From: Nevskia sp.
GTDB lineage: Bacteria > Pseudomonadota > Gammaproteobacteria > Nevskiales > Nevskiaceae
Direction of reading: 5' to 3'
NCBI GenBank assembly: GCA_023229645.1
Contig: JALNYU010000013.1
Location: forward strand, 61,385 to 125,384
DNA length: 64,000 nt
The first letter of the stretch is position 1. Every line of letters begins with the position of its first letter. The translations under genes were made by a program, and so were the position numbers. Of the stretch, positions 8,840 to 17,178 are shown piece by piece. Below the pieces are notes generated by a model. That model was given only the letters and a program-made list of their open reading frames with translations, had not been told where the DNA came from and ran no database searches.

Positions 8840-10608
8840 GCGGCGACAGGGTCTTCATGAAACTGCAGCCGGTGGAGTGCCGCGTAGCTGCCGTTGCTGG
8901 CGAGTAGCTCGGCGTGAGTCCCGGTTTCGACGATCCGACCTTCGTGCATCACGACAATCTGGTCGGCGTTTTGGATCGTCGACAAACGATGCGCGATGAC
9001 GAGCGTTGTCCGGCCTTTCATCAGTTCGCTGAGCGCTTGTTGGATATACCGTTCGGACTCGGTATCGAGCGCCGAGGTGGCCTCGTCGAGAATCAATATC
9101 GGCGCATCTTTGAACAACGCGCGGGCGATGGTCAGGCGCTGTTTCTGGCCGCCGGATAGGTTGGCGCCATCTTGGCCGAGCAGGGTGTCCAGGCCCAGCG
9201 GTAGCTGGCTGATGAACTCCCAGGCGTAGGCGCGCCGCGCCGCCGCTTCGATCTGTTCGCGTGACGGGTTTTCGGTGCCGTAGGCGATGTTTTCCGCAAT
9301 CGTGGCGTTGAATAGCACGATGTTTTGATCAACCAGCGCGATTTGCCGGCGCAGGTCGCTAAGGCGATAGTCGCGTAAGTCGGCGCCATCGAGCTGGATC
9401 GTGCCGGCGTCGGGGTCGTAGAAGCGTGGAATCATCGACAGCAGGGTGGACTTACCGCTGCCGGACTTGCCGACAAACGCGACGCTGCGGCCGGGCGCGA
9501 TGCTCAGCGTCACACCGTTCAAGGCCGGCCGGCCGCCAGCATCGTAGGCAAAGCGCAGATTGTCGAATTGCAGCGCCCCTGAGGCTCGGCTCAGCGGCCG
9601 AGTGCCGCTGTCTTTTTCCACTGGCGTATCGAGAAACGCGAAGAGATCAGCGCCGGCAACGAGGCCGCGTTGTAGACGCTCGCTGATGCTGGTCATCGAG
9701 GCCAGTGGCGCCCGCAAGCTCAGCATCGCGGTAATGAACGAGGTGAACGTGCCGGCGCTGATCGAGCTGAGCATCGCCGGGGATGTCGCGATGAATATCA
9801 GCAGCGAAACGCCAACTGCGGCGATTAGCTCCAGTGCGCTATTGCTAGCGGCGCCGGCTGCGGTCATTTTCAGATTTTGCCGGCGCAGATAATCGTCCAT
9901 CGTCCGGAACGCCGCCAGCACCACGCGCTCGCCGCCGTAGAGCTTCAAGATGCGCCGGCCGGTAATGGCTTCGTCAGTAGAATGGGTGATGCCGCTGATG
10001 GAGTTTTGCACCCGCGCCGAAAGTTTGCGGAAGCGCCGGTTAACCCAGGTGATCGAGGTACTGACCAGCGGCGCGATCACCAGCGCGCATAGCGTGAGTT
10101 TCCAGCTGGTGTAGAACATCAGGCCGAGTAGGCCGATCGCGGAAAGACCGTCTTTGATCACCGAGGTCAGCACACCGCTGGCGGATTCTGCAACTTGTCC
10201 GGCGTGGTAGGTGAGCTTGGTTTGCAGGTCGGCGTTGCGGGATTTGTCGTGATGGGCAATCGGCACGAACAACAAGTGTTCGAAGACTTCGCAGCGCAGT
10301 TTCGAAACGATGCGCTGGCCGACCGCTGCGATGCCATAGCTTGCGCCGAAACCGGCCGCGCCGCGGACGATGAAAATTGCCAGAATCAACAGCGGCATCA
10401 GCCGGATCACCCCCGGCTCGCGCTGGACGAAAACCTGATCGATCAGTGGTTGGATCAAGCGCACGAACGTAACGTCGGTCGCCGCGAACGCGACCATGCC
10501 GAGTACCGCTAGCAAAAACAAGCGCCAATGCGGCAGGCCGTAGCGCAACAAGCGGCGGTAGACCGCGGCGGGGCGGTAGGGGTTGGGTTCGGAAACAGGC
10601 GTCGACAT
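8836..10608 (-). CDS. msbA: Lipid A export ABC transporter MsbA
   Basis: A 590-residue half-transporter with an N-terminal six-helix domain (about residues 20-320) fused to an ATPase domain. The ATPase domain has Walker A GKSGSGKST (380-388), the ABC signature LSGGQ (484-488), Walker B ILILDE (504-509) and a switch His in VIAHRLST. As a homodimer it flips core lipid A from the inner to the outer leaflet of the inner membrane. It is the first gene of the lipid A run, and its promoter should lie in the short gap shared with the divergent HIT gene (10,609-10,690). Confidence 0.95.
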   Translation of the reverse strand: MSTPVSEPNPYRPAAVYRRLLRYGLPHWRLFLLAVLGMVAFAATDVTFVRLIQPLIDQVFVQREPGVIRLMPLLILAIFIVRGAAGFGASYGIAAVGQRIVSKLRCEVFEHLLFVPIAHHDKSRNADLQTKLTYHAGQVAESASGVLTSVIKDGLSAIGLLGLMFYTSWKLTLCALVIAPLVSTSITWVNRRFRKLSARVQNSISGITHSTDEAITGRRILKLYGGERVVLAAFRTMDDYLRRQNLKMTAAGAASNSALELIAAVGVSLLIFIATSPAMLSSISAGTFTSFITAMLSLRAPLASMTSISERLQRGLVAGADLFAFLDTPVEKDSGTRPLSRASGALQFDNLRFAYDAGGRPALNGVTLSIAPGRSVAFVGKSGSGKSTLLSMIPRFYDPDAGTIQLDGADLRDYRLSDLRRQIALVDQNIVLFNATIAENIAYGTENPSREQIEAAARRAYAWEFISQLPLGLDTLLGQDGANLSGGQKQRLTIARALFKDAPILILDEATSALDTESERYIQQALSELMKGRTTLVIAHRLSTIQNADQIVVMHEGRIVETGTHAELLASNGSYAALHRLQFHEDPVAA

Positions 10609-10690
10609 CAGGCCATGTTAGCAACTGCGGCGGTTTCTTCGCTTAAGATGCTTGCAACGAATACACCATTACGCAGGAGATGATGCGAAG

Positions 10691-11047
10691 ATGAGCGCAC
10701 CAATGTCAGGGAAAACACTATTTCAGAAAATCATCGACCGCGAATTGCCTGCGACGATTATTTACGAAGATGAGCGCTGTTTTGCGATCCGCGATATCAA
10801 CCCCACGGCACCAACGCATGTGCTGTTGATCCCGCGTCTGGCGATGCGTCGGCTCTGCGATGCCACGGTTGAAGACCAAGCCTTGCTCGGGCATTTGTTG
10901 CTGACTGCGAACAAAATCGCCGAAGCGGAAGGCTACGGCGACGCTTTTCGCCTAGTCATCAACAACGGCGCAGCCGCCGGGCAGAGTGTGTTCCACCTGC
11001 ACATCCACATCATCGCCGGCCGGCCGCTGAGCTGGCCGCCGGGTTAG
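10691..11047 (+). CDS. HIT-family nucleotide-binding protein
   Basis: A 118-residue protein with the histidine-triad motif HLHIHIIAGRPLSWPPG near the C-terminus, plus the N-terminal FQKIIDRELPATIIYED and the TPTHVLLIPR strand of the HINT subfamily. Such proteins hydrolyse nucleoside phosphoramidates or adenylated amines in the cytoplasm. The start ATG 10691 lies about 10 nt after AGGAGA; a second in-frame ATG at 10703 is possible. It is a single gene diverging from msbA. Confidence 0.9.
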   Translation: MSAPMSGKTLFQKIIDRELPATIIYEDERCFAIRDINPTAPTHVLLIPRLAMRRLCDATVEDQALLGHLLLTANKIAEAEGYGDAFRLVINNGAAAGQSVFHLHIHIIAGRPLSWPPG

Positions 11048-11146
11048 GGCGCACTGGCAGCATTTGCGCTCTATACACAACACTGAATTTTTACCGCGAG
11101 ACCACGAGCAACGCAGCGCGTGGCGCATTACTTGGGAGGAATGACG

Positions 11147-11953
11147 ATGTACCGCGAAGCTGTTCGTAATTTAATTGCCGCTGGCTCAATCATCGTTTCC
11201 TGTGCCGCCGCCGCCCAGGAAATTGGCGCCTTGGATCCTGAGACGCTGGAAAAAGACCACGCCGAGGCAATTGCCCAGTGTCCGGGGCGCGCGGAATGGG
11301 TCGCGCATCGAGAAAAACTGGCCAGCGAGCGGAAGGCGAAATTACCTGAATCGACGGCGCCACCGACGCTGGTGGCGTTGCACGATGAACTCTTGGCGAT
11401 GGACAAGGAAGACCGCCGCGTACGCGCGATTCTTTCACAAAAAAAGCTAGAGAATGATGTCGTCGACCCGAAGACGCAGAAGCAATTTCACGATGCGATC
11501 TGGAAAAATTACTTCCGGATGAAAGACCTTGTAACACAGCAGGGATTTCCGACGGCTGAAATGGTCGGGCAAGACGGCGTGGACGCCGCATTCATGTTGG
11601 TCCAGCACGCGAATATGGATGTGCTGTTTCAAGGCCGGGCGCTGGATCTAATCCAAAAGCGCGTTGAGAGTGGCGAAATTAGCTTGCCGCGGCTGGCCTT
11701 ACTTACCGATCGGGTCTCGCTACAACAGACTCAAATCCAGCGATTCGGCACGCAGTTTCAGCGGGTCGGCAAGAAGATCATCGTGCTCTGGGATGTGGAA
11801 TCGCCAGCGCGCCTGGACCAACGGCGCGAAAAGATGGGCTTGGAGCCGATGGCGCTATACGTCTGCGAAATCGAAAAAAGCTATGGCTTGACAGTGGATA
11901 CGTCAGTCTTGGAAAACAAGAAGCCCAAACCGGCAGCAAGGCAGCCGTACTGA
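11147..11953 (+). CDS. Secreted protein of unknown function (DUF6624-like)
   Basis: A 268-residue protein with a signal peptide (MYREAVRNLIAAGSIIVSCAAAAQ). Start ATG 11147 follows GGGAGGA with good spacing, whereas ATG 11141 would sit directly on the ribosome site. The mature part is mostly helical and charged, with blocks such as LLAMDKEDRRVRA and GFPTAEMVGQDGVDAAFMLVQHA. The pattern, ending in REKMGLEPM, resembles DUF6624 proteins, which are uncharacterised. No catalytic motif is recognised. It precedes an M20 peptidase gene by about 100 nt on the same strand. Confidence 0.65.
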   Translation: MYREAVRNLIAAGSIIVSCAAAAQEIGALDPETLEKDHAEAIAQCPGRAEWVAHREKLASERKAKLPESTAPPTLVALHDELLAMDKEDRRVRAILSQKKLENDVVDPKTQKQFHDAIWKNYFRMKDLVTQQGFPTAEMVGQDGVDAAFMLVQHANMDVLFQGRALDLIQKRVESGEISLPRLALLTDRVSLQQTQIQRFGTQFQRVGKKIIVLWDVESPARLDQRREKMGLEPMALYVCEIEKSYGLTVDTSVLENKKPKPAARQPY

Positions 11954-12056
11954 GCGTAGCCGACAGGTGTGCTGGGCGGCGCCGTATTTGCTTGCATGGC
12001 ACACGCACGGAAGCAGTTCTTAAATCACCAAAACGCGGATCGCAGGGAGATTCTCT

Positions 12057-13484
12057 ATGGGTAGTTCGAATTGGCAGGCTGGGACGTTGTCGATTGCGCT
12101 GATCGCGGCCGGCATCGCCAGCGGTTCGGCGATGGCACAAACCAGCGATGAAGTGGCGTTTCGGGATTTGTACAAGGAATTGGTCGAAACCAACACCACG
12201 TTATCTGAAGGTAGCTGCACCGCAGCGGAAGAGGCGATGTCTGCCCGGCTGCAGGCCGCTGGCATTCCGGCCAGTGACATCAAAATCATCGCGCCACCTG
12301 AACGGCCGAAAGACGGTGCCTTGATCGCAACGCTGCCCGGCCGCGACGCCAAAGCCAAGCCGATTCTGCTGCTCGCGCATGTCGATGTTGTAGAAGCCAA
12401 ACGCGCCGACTGGCAGCGTGATCCGTTCAAATTGGTCGAAGAAAACGGCTATTTCTACGCCCGCGGCGTGGCTGACGATAAAGCGATGGCCGCCGTTTTC
12501 ACCGACAGCTTGATCCGCTATCGCAAGGAAGGTTTTAAGCCGCGCCGGCCGATCAAACTGGCGCTGACCTGCGGCGAAGAAACCGCCTCGACGTTCAACG
12601 GCGTGAATTGGCTGCTGCAAACGCAGCCGGAACTCTTGCAGGCCGCGTTCGCGTTGAACGAAGGCGCGGGTGGTGAACTGGATGCCAACGGCAAGCCGGT
12701 GACGCTGCAAATCCAAGCCGGCGAAAAGGTTTATCAAGACTTCACGCTGGAAGCGACAAACTCCGGCGGCCACAGTTCGCGGCCGGTTAAAGACAATGCG
12801 ATTTATCACCTCGCCGGGGCCTTGTCGTGGTTATCGTCTTGGCAGTTCCCGGTCAGTTTCAATCCGGTGACAAAAGCCTACTTCGAACAAGAAGCGACGC
12901 TGGTACCGCCCGAAGTGGGCGCGACGATGCGTGAAATCCTCGCCAACCCGATGAATGAAGAAGCCGGCAAGCGCCTTTGGGCGCAGAGCCCAGGTTGGAA
13001 CAGCATGCTGCGTACCACCTGCGTCGCGACGCAAGTCAGTGCCGGCCACGCCCCGAACGCGCTGCCACAGCGGGCCACGGCAAACGTCAATTGCCGCATC
13101 CTGCCCGGCGTGCCAGTCGAGACCATTCGGCAGATGTTGATTCAGCTGATCGCCGATAGCAGCGTGCAGGTGACCGCCACCGGCGAAGCCGCCGTAACGA
13201 GCGCGCCGCCGCCGCTGACGCCGCAAATCATGACGCCGGTGCGCAAACTGGCGGCGACGATCTGGCCCGGCGTTACCGTCGTCCCGGCAATGGCGACCGG
13301 CGCCACCGACGGCCGTTTCCTCAACGCCGCCGGCATTCCCACCTACGGCTTATCCGGCATGTTCTACGACGCCGAAGGCAGCCACGCCCACGGCCTCGAC
13401 GAGCGTATTCGCGTGAAATCTCTACTCGATGGCCGCCGCTTCTTATATGAAGTAGTGAAGCTTTACGCCAATCAGAAGGAATGA
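12057..13484 (+). CDS. Secreted M20-family metallopeptidase (carboxypeptidase-like)
   Basis: A 475-residue protein with a signal peptide (to about SGSAMAQ, residue 28) and the M20 zinc-site motifs in order: LLLAHVDVV (first metal-binding His and Asp), GVADDKAM (bridging Asp), CGEETAS (catalytic Glu and next ligand), and a late His in GSHAHGLDER. A dimerisation or lid domain lies between about residues 210 and 340 (SGGHSSRPV marks its start). It is probably a periplasmic, zinc-dependent aminoacylase, dipeptidase or carboxypeptidase; the substrate cannot be predicted. The length fits Xaa-His/PepV-like secreted members. Confidence 0.9.
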   Translation: MGSSNWQAGTLSIALIAAGIASGSAMAQTSDEVAFRDLYKELVETNTTLSEGSCTAAEEAMSARLQAAGIPASDIKIIAPPERPKDGALIATLPGRDAKAKPILLLAHVDVVEAKRADWQRDPFKLVEENGYFYARGVADDKAMAAVFTDSLIRYRKEGFKPRRPIKLALTCGEETASTFNGVNWLLQTQPELLQAAFALNEGAGGELDANGKPVTLQIQAGEKVYQDFTLEATNSGGHSSRPVKDNAIYHLAGALSWLSSWQFPVSFNPVTKAYFEQEATLVPPEVGATMREILANPMNEEAGKRLWAQSPGWNSMLRTTCVATQVSAGHAPNALPQRATANVNCRILPGVPVETIRQMLIQLIADSSVQVTATGEAAVTSAPPPLTPQIMTPVRKLAATIWPGVTVVPAMATGATDGRFLNAAGIPTYGLSGMFYDAEGSHAHGLDERIRVKSLLDGRRFLYEVVKLYANQKE

Positions 13485-13781
13485 TTGGCGACGAATTGGT
13501 GGTGTAATAAGCTGGCGCCGTGACGCAGCGCTGGATTTGTTAAATCAACAGTTCAATATCCAGATTACGCCGCGATTGTTAGATAAAGCCTGATAAGTGC
13601 TGATTTGACAGTCACCATCGCAGGAAGCTGCAAATTGCGTTGACTCCAAAAATCGCTGAAGGCGTAACATAGAACTTTCTTAACGCGCGCAAGTAGTTGG
13701 CCGTACGCTGGCGACTAGACGGCCCTACATGGCAAACTCTAACGAGCTAAATTGCGGAACGATAAGTTCGATGGAAGCGAA
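13485..13781. other. Intergenic region, no gene seen
   Basis: About 300 nt between the M20 peptidase gene and the ABM-like gene. No convincing reading frame, hairpin terminator or repeat was found. Confidence 0.5.
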
Positions 13782-14123
13782 GTGATAAAGTCAAAAGGTC
13801 CTGGCTTTGCAGTCTTGTACCGGTGGCGTCTGCACGAAGGCACCGAGGAAGTCTTTACCAACGCATGGTCGCGAGCTTCCGCACTTCTGCTTTCTGAGCG
13901 CGGCTCGTTAGGGTCCAGGCTTCACCGGGGCGCCGATGGTCTTTGGTATAGCTACGCGCAATGGCCAAGCGCCGAGGCAAGAGACCGCGCCTTCGCGCTT
14001 GGCTCAGTCGATCCAGAGGCTAGAAAGCAAATGGCGGCGTGTATTATCGAAGAATTCCCTGAAGTCACCCTTGAGCCGGTCTCAGACTTCATGGTTCTAC
14101 CTCAACAAAAGCAAGATCCGTGA
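13782..14123 (+). CDS. Antibiotic biosynthesis monooxygenase-like (ABM) dimeric barrel protein
   Basis: A protein of about 113 residues with the ferredoxin-like pattern of the ABM superfamily: FAVLYRWRLHEGTEEVF, a central GSLGSRLHRGADGLWYSYAQWPS strand pair, and a C-terminal helix and strand. No cofactor is needed in many members, and many act as small-molecule oxygenases or have no known function. GTG 13782 is preferred because GGAAG lies 8 nt upstream and the fold starts just after it. The frame is open to a TTG at 13752 without a ribosome site. Stand-alone gene. Confidence 0.65.
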   Translation: MIKSKGPGFAVLYRWRLHEGTEEVFTNAWSRASALLLSERGSLGSRLHRGADGLWYSYAQWPSAEARDRAFALGSVDPEARKQMAACIIEEFPEVTLEPVSDFMVLPQQKQDP

Positions 14124-14307
14124 TCGCTATTTGCAGACCACAACGATGACAGTCCGGCTCCACTGTCGCAAAGAGCGGTTGCTGTGCAGCCGCACCTCGG
14201 CATCTTCAAGCCGGTGTTTGGCAGCCTGCACAGTTATGGGTTCCGACCCAACTGAGTATTAAAGTGGAAGGTTGTTGGCCGCTGCTTTGGCCGATTTTCC
14301 ACTGCGC

Positions 14308-14682
14308 TTAGTGACCGTAAGTATAGTCACCAAGTTTCCGCGAAATAAGGTAGACATCTACGCCCGACATTGAACACTCGTCATGAGACGCGTTGTTTAC
14401 CGTAATAACGTCCAATGCATCGCCATTTCTCTTGTAAAAGCGGATCCGATGTATTTGTCGATAGAGGTCTTTGCTGATTTTCTCCGAGGCAATTTCGATG
14501 ACTTCGGTTTTTTTTAAGTCGAGATCCTCGTTGCTGACCAAGGCCGCGTTTTTTAGCCAGGTGAAGGCCATATTGCTTGCCCAACCGTCTTGATATGCAC
14601 AGTCCGGACTCTTACCGGAAGCGGATAGCGAGGCGAAAAAAATTAGGAAAATCAGTAACGGGGCAACAAGAATTTTTTGCAC
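14308..14682 (-). CDS. Secreted small protein, likely immunity partner of the Tlde1-type toxin
   Basis: A protein of about 124 residues. The GTG at 14682 gives a clean signal peptide (MQKILVAPLLIFLIFFASLSASG); the frame also contains an ATG at 14709, but that stretch reads like the tail of the upstream toxin domain. The mature part has two cysteines (SPDCAY, DECSMS) and the conserved-looking IASEKISKDLYRQIHRIRF and DVITVNNASHDECSM. Small periplasmic proteins of this kind lie directly downstream of Tlde1-type effector genes and protect against the enzyme; that role is inferred from position and signal peptide. It lies in the same frame as the 3' part of the toxin gene with no stop between them. 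Confidence 0.6.
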   Translation of the reverse strand: MQKILVAPLLIFLIFFASLSASGKSPDCAYQDGWASNMAFTWLKNAALVSNEDLDLKKTEVIEIASEKISKDLYRQIHRIRFYKRNGDALDVITVNNASHDECSMSGVDVYLISRKLGDYTYGH

Positions 14683-14697
14683 GGGAGGTTGCTCAAC

Positions 14698-15103
14698 AAC
14701 GGTTAGCATAACGTCGTTGCCGACCGAAATTCTTCTGCGAGCTTCAGCATTTAGAATAATGCAACCTTCAGACGCAGCACTCTGGATGTCGGCGGCTATC
14801 GCCGTGGATTAAGAAATGGCTGCGCCCGAGTGCATTGTGGCCAACGGGATCAAGACGCATCGTCACGGGGCCTATTGTTGGGTGGGCGCGCGCGGCGCTG
14901 ATTCGATATTGTCCTCGGGGTATCGGTCCGACGTTGCGCATTTGCTGTGTTTCGGGATTATTTAAGCCAATCCCATGGCCTGAGTATCCCGTTGCGACTG
15001 CTTGATTATTCCACGTGAGTTGGCCGGTACGCTGAATATCTTGCCAAGGCATGGTGACGCTCCATTGATAACCTATCCATTCCGTTGGCGAAGGTTTTGC
15101 CAC
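14698..15103 (-). pseudogene. Tlde1-type (DUF2778-like) L,D-transpeptidase/carboxypeptidase effector, frameshifted
   Basis: The first 111 codons (15103 down to 14768) encode the start of a Tlde1-like domain: GYSGHGIGLNNPETQ, VGPIPRGQYRIS and HFLIHGDSRRHPE. They then run into CCV and a stop. The expected catalytic motif is present in the +1 frame immediately downstream: AASEGCIILNAEARRRISV, with the Cys codon at 14761-14763, ending about LTVV near 14698. The junction is at 14779-14784, in CAGAGTG. Loss of one AG from an AGAGAG run would restore HPES-AASEGC. No signal peptide is seen, as expected for a type VI-delivered toxin acting on periplasmic peptidoglycan. It is either a true pseudogene, a slippage site or a sequencing error. 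Confidence 0.7.
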
Positions 15104-15232
15104 AACAGGTTGGGCGCGTCAAGAAGGCGCGTCAGCGCACATCGTTAAACCGCTTTCGCTACCGGGTACAGCGGTGGCCTGCTCGCTATTCCGCCGTGCA
15201 TTGAAGTCTCTATTTACAGTGTAAAAGTAGCC

Positions 15233-15865
15233 CTACTTCGTACCAAAAATCCGATCACCAGCGTCGCCCAAGCCGGGCACGATATAGCCGTGATCGTTTA
15301 GGCCTTGGTCGATTGCGGCGGTGTAGACGGGCACGTCGGGGTGCTGCTCGTGGAAGTTTTTCAGGCCTTCTGGGCAGGTGAGCAGGCAGACGAAACGGAT
15401 CGAGCGCGGATGGGTTTCTTTTAGGCGGTCGACGGCGGCGATGGCGGAGTTGCCGGTTGCGAGCATCGGGTCAAGCACGATGGCATCACGCTCCCGCATG
15501 CCGGACGGCATTTTGAAGTAGTACTCGATTGCGCCCAGCGTTTTCGGATCGCGGTACAGGCCGATGTGGCCGACGCGGGCGCCGGGCACAACTTGCCGCA
15601 TGCCGGCGAGGATGCCGAGGCCGGCGCGTAGGATCGGTACAAGCACGATCTTTTTGCCGTCGATCAGCTTCGATGTCATCGTGCAAATCGGCGTTTCGAT
15701 TTCGACTTCGTGCATTGGCATATCACGCGTGACCTCGTAGGCCATCAGGCTTGAAACTTCGTCGAGCAGGCGCGTGAAACTATTGACGCTGGTTTGCTTC
15801 TTTCGCATCAGCGTCAGTTTGTGCTGCACCAGCGGATGGTCGATCAAGTGCACGATGCTGGACAT
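15233..15865 (-). CDS. upp: Uracil phosphoribosyltransferase
   Basis: A 210-residue PRTase of normal Upp length with [18 protein letters not shown], the PRPP-binding loop [15 protein letters not shown] and the uracil-binding [18 protein letters not shown] end. It converts uracil and PRPP to UMP. Start ATG 15865 follows GGAGAT; four upstream codons in frame are ignored. It is the third gene of a minus-strand set with URC4 and URC1 homologues, so besides salvage it probably supplies UMP as the entry step of the URC uracil-degradation pathway, like yeast Urc6. Confidence 0.95.
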   Translation of the reverse strand: MSSIVHLIDHPLVQHKLTLMRKKQTSVNSFTRLLDEVSSLMAYEVTRDMPMHEVEIETPICTMTSKLIDGKKIVLVPILRAGLGILAGMRQVVPGARVGHIGLYRDPKTLGAIEYYFKMPSGMRERDAIVLDPMLATGNSAIAAVDRLKETHPRSIRFVCLLTCPEGLKNFHEQHPDVPVYTAAIDQGLNDHGYIVPGLGDAGDRIFGTK

Positions 15866-15960
15866 ATCTATCTCCAATTCTGTTCTGTCTGCAGCTGCGG
15901 AATTTGATGCTTCCGCGGCGGGATGGATGTTTCTATTGATGCGATAAGAAGGGTGTGGCG

Positions 15961-17178
15961 CTAGAAAACCGTGCCGTCGCTATCGATCGTCAGCGGCGGC
16001 AAGCCGCCGCGCAGCTCAGCGGCAAGCACGCGGCCAGTGGCCCAGGTGCCGCCTTCGAGTACGCAGGCGAGTGGCAGCGCCTCGGCGTTAAGCCCGAGCA
16101 GGGTACGGACGCGCTCAGCGAGGCGGTCGATCAGCGTGATCGTCAGCGCGCGCCATTCGATGACCAGTTCATCGCTCGGCTGCCAGATGCGCGCGGCGTG
16201 CGTCGGGTCGCGCAGCGTCAGCACCCCGGCGTCGAGCAGCAAGCCGCCGTTGCGATATTCCGGCAACGCGGTTAGTGCATCGCGTTCGGTGATGGTGATG
16301 CCGGCCCATTCAAACGGTTCCAGCAACGAATAAACCAGCCATTGGCTGAGCTTGTGGAACGGCACCCAGCCGGCTGTTTCGCCGTCACCGCCAGCGGCGG
16401 GATGGCGCCAGGCGTCGCCGAGTGGTTGCCCTTCGAATGTGCTGCCGGTTAGCCAGATGCTGCTGGTATGGTCGAGCAAGCCGCGTAATAGCGCCGCCGC
16501 CGGTAGGTGATCGAGGCGGCCATTGTCGCTCAGCAAATCAAATAAGCCGCCGGGCCGGGCATTGGTGCCGAATGCTGCCGGCTGTGCCGCCATGGCGGCG
16601 CCGAGCCGCTGCAGCAATTGCGCGCGGCCGTCGAGGCCGACGAGCGGATTATCAGCTCGTACTTGAAACAGCTCGGCGAGCGTGGCGGCGTCCAGGCGGG
16701 CGAGCGCGGCGCCATCGACGCGCAGCGGCTGCGCCGGATCGGACGAAAAGCGGCCGGCGACAAAGGCGCGGAAGCTGGCAACGCCGAGGCCTTCCGAGCG
16801 CGCGTACGGCGGCGCGGCGTTGGTTTCGACGTAACGCCATTGCGGGCCGGCGCCGGCATCGAGCAGCACGCTGACAACGGCGAGGTCGATCCGCGCGCGG
16901 GCCTGTTCGGCGCGATCTTGCCCGACCAACAAACCGGCGAGTTCGGCGTTGCGATCAACGCCGCCGGCTTCAAAGTGCCGCCAGCGGCTGTGATACGGAA
17001 TGCGCAAGTCTGGATAGCGCTGGCGCGTAACCGCGGCGACGCGTGTCGCGGCATCGGCCAGCCGCTCCGGATGCACGACAAACCAGCGCGAAGCGCCGGC
17101 CTCGGCGGCCGCAGTGATATTGGCGCAGCGGGCGCGGATGGTCGCCGGGCTGCGCAAAAGGCTCAGCGCGGTCGTCAC
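15961..17178 (-). CDS. URC4/urg3-family (DUF1688) uracil catabolism protein
   Basis: A 405-residue protein with no signal peptide. The N-terminal block [43 protein letters not shown], and [13 protein letters not shown] near the middle are typical of the DUF1688/URC4 family. In the yeast Lachancea kluyveri, URC4 is needed to use uracil as sole nitrogen source, and its mutants are reported to accumulate ribosylurea, so it acts late, after ring opening. The exact reaction is not known. Its start overlaps the stop of the URC1 homologue by 4 nt, and upp follows 95 nt downstream. Confidence 0.85.
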   Translation of the reverse strand: MTTALSLLRSPATIRARCANITAAAEAGASRWFVVHPERLADAATRVAAVTRQRYPDLRIPYHSRWRHFEAGGVDRNAELAGLLVGQDRAEQARARIDLAVVSVLLDAGAGPQWRYVETNAAPPYARSEGLGVASFRAFVAGRFSSDPAQPLRVDGAALARLDAATLAELFQVRADNPLVGLDGRAQLLQRLGAAMAAQPAAFGTNARPGGLFDLLSDNGRLDHLPAAALLRGLLDHTSSIWLTGSTFEGQPLGDAWRHPAAGGDGETAGWVPFHKLSQWLVYSLLEPFEWAGITITERDALTALPEYRNGGLLLDAGVLTLRDPTHAARIWQPSDELVIEWRALTITLIDRLAERVRTLLGLNAEALPLACVLEGGTWATGRVLAAELRGGLPPLTIDSDGTVF

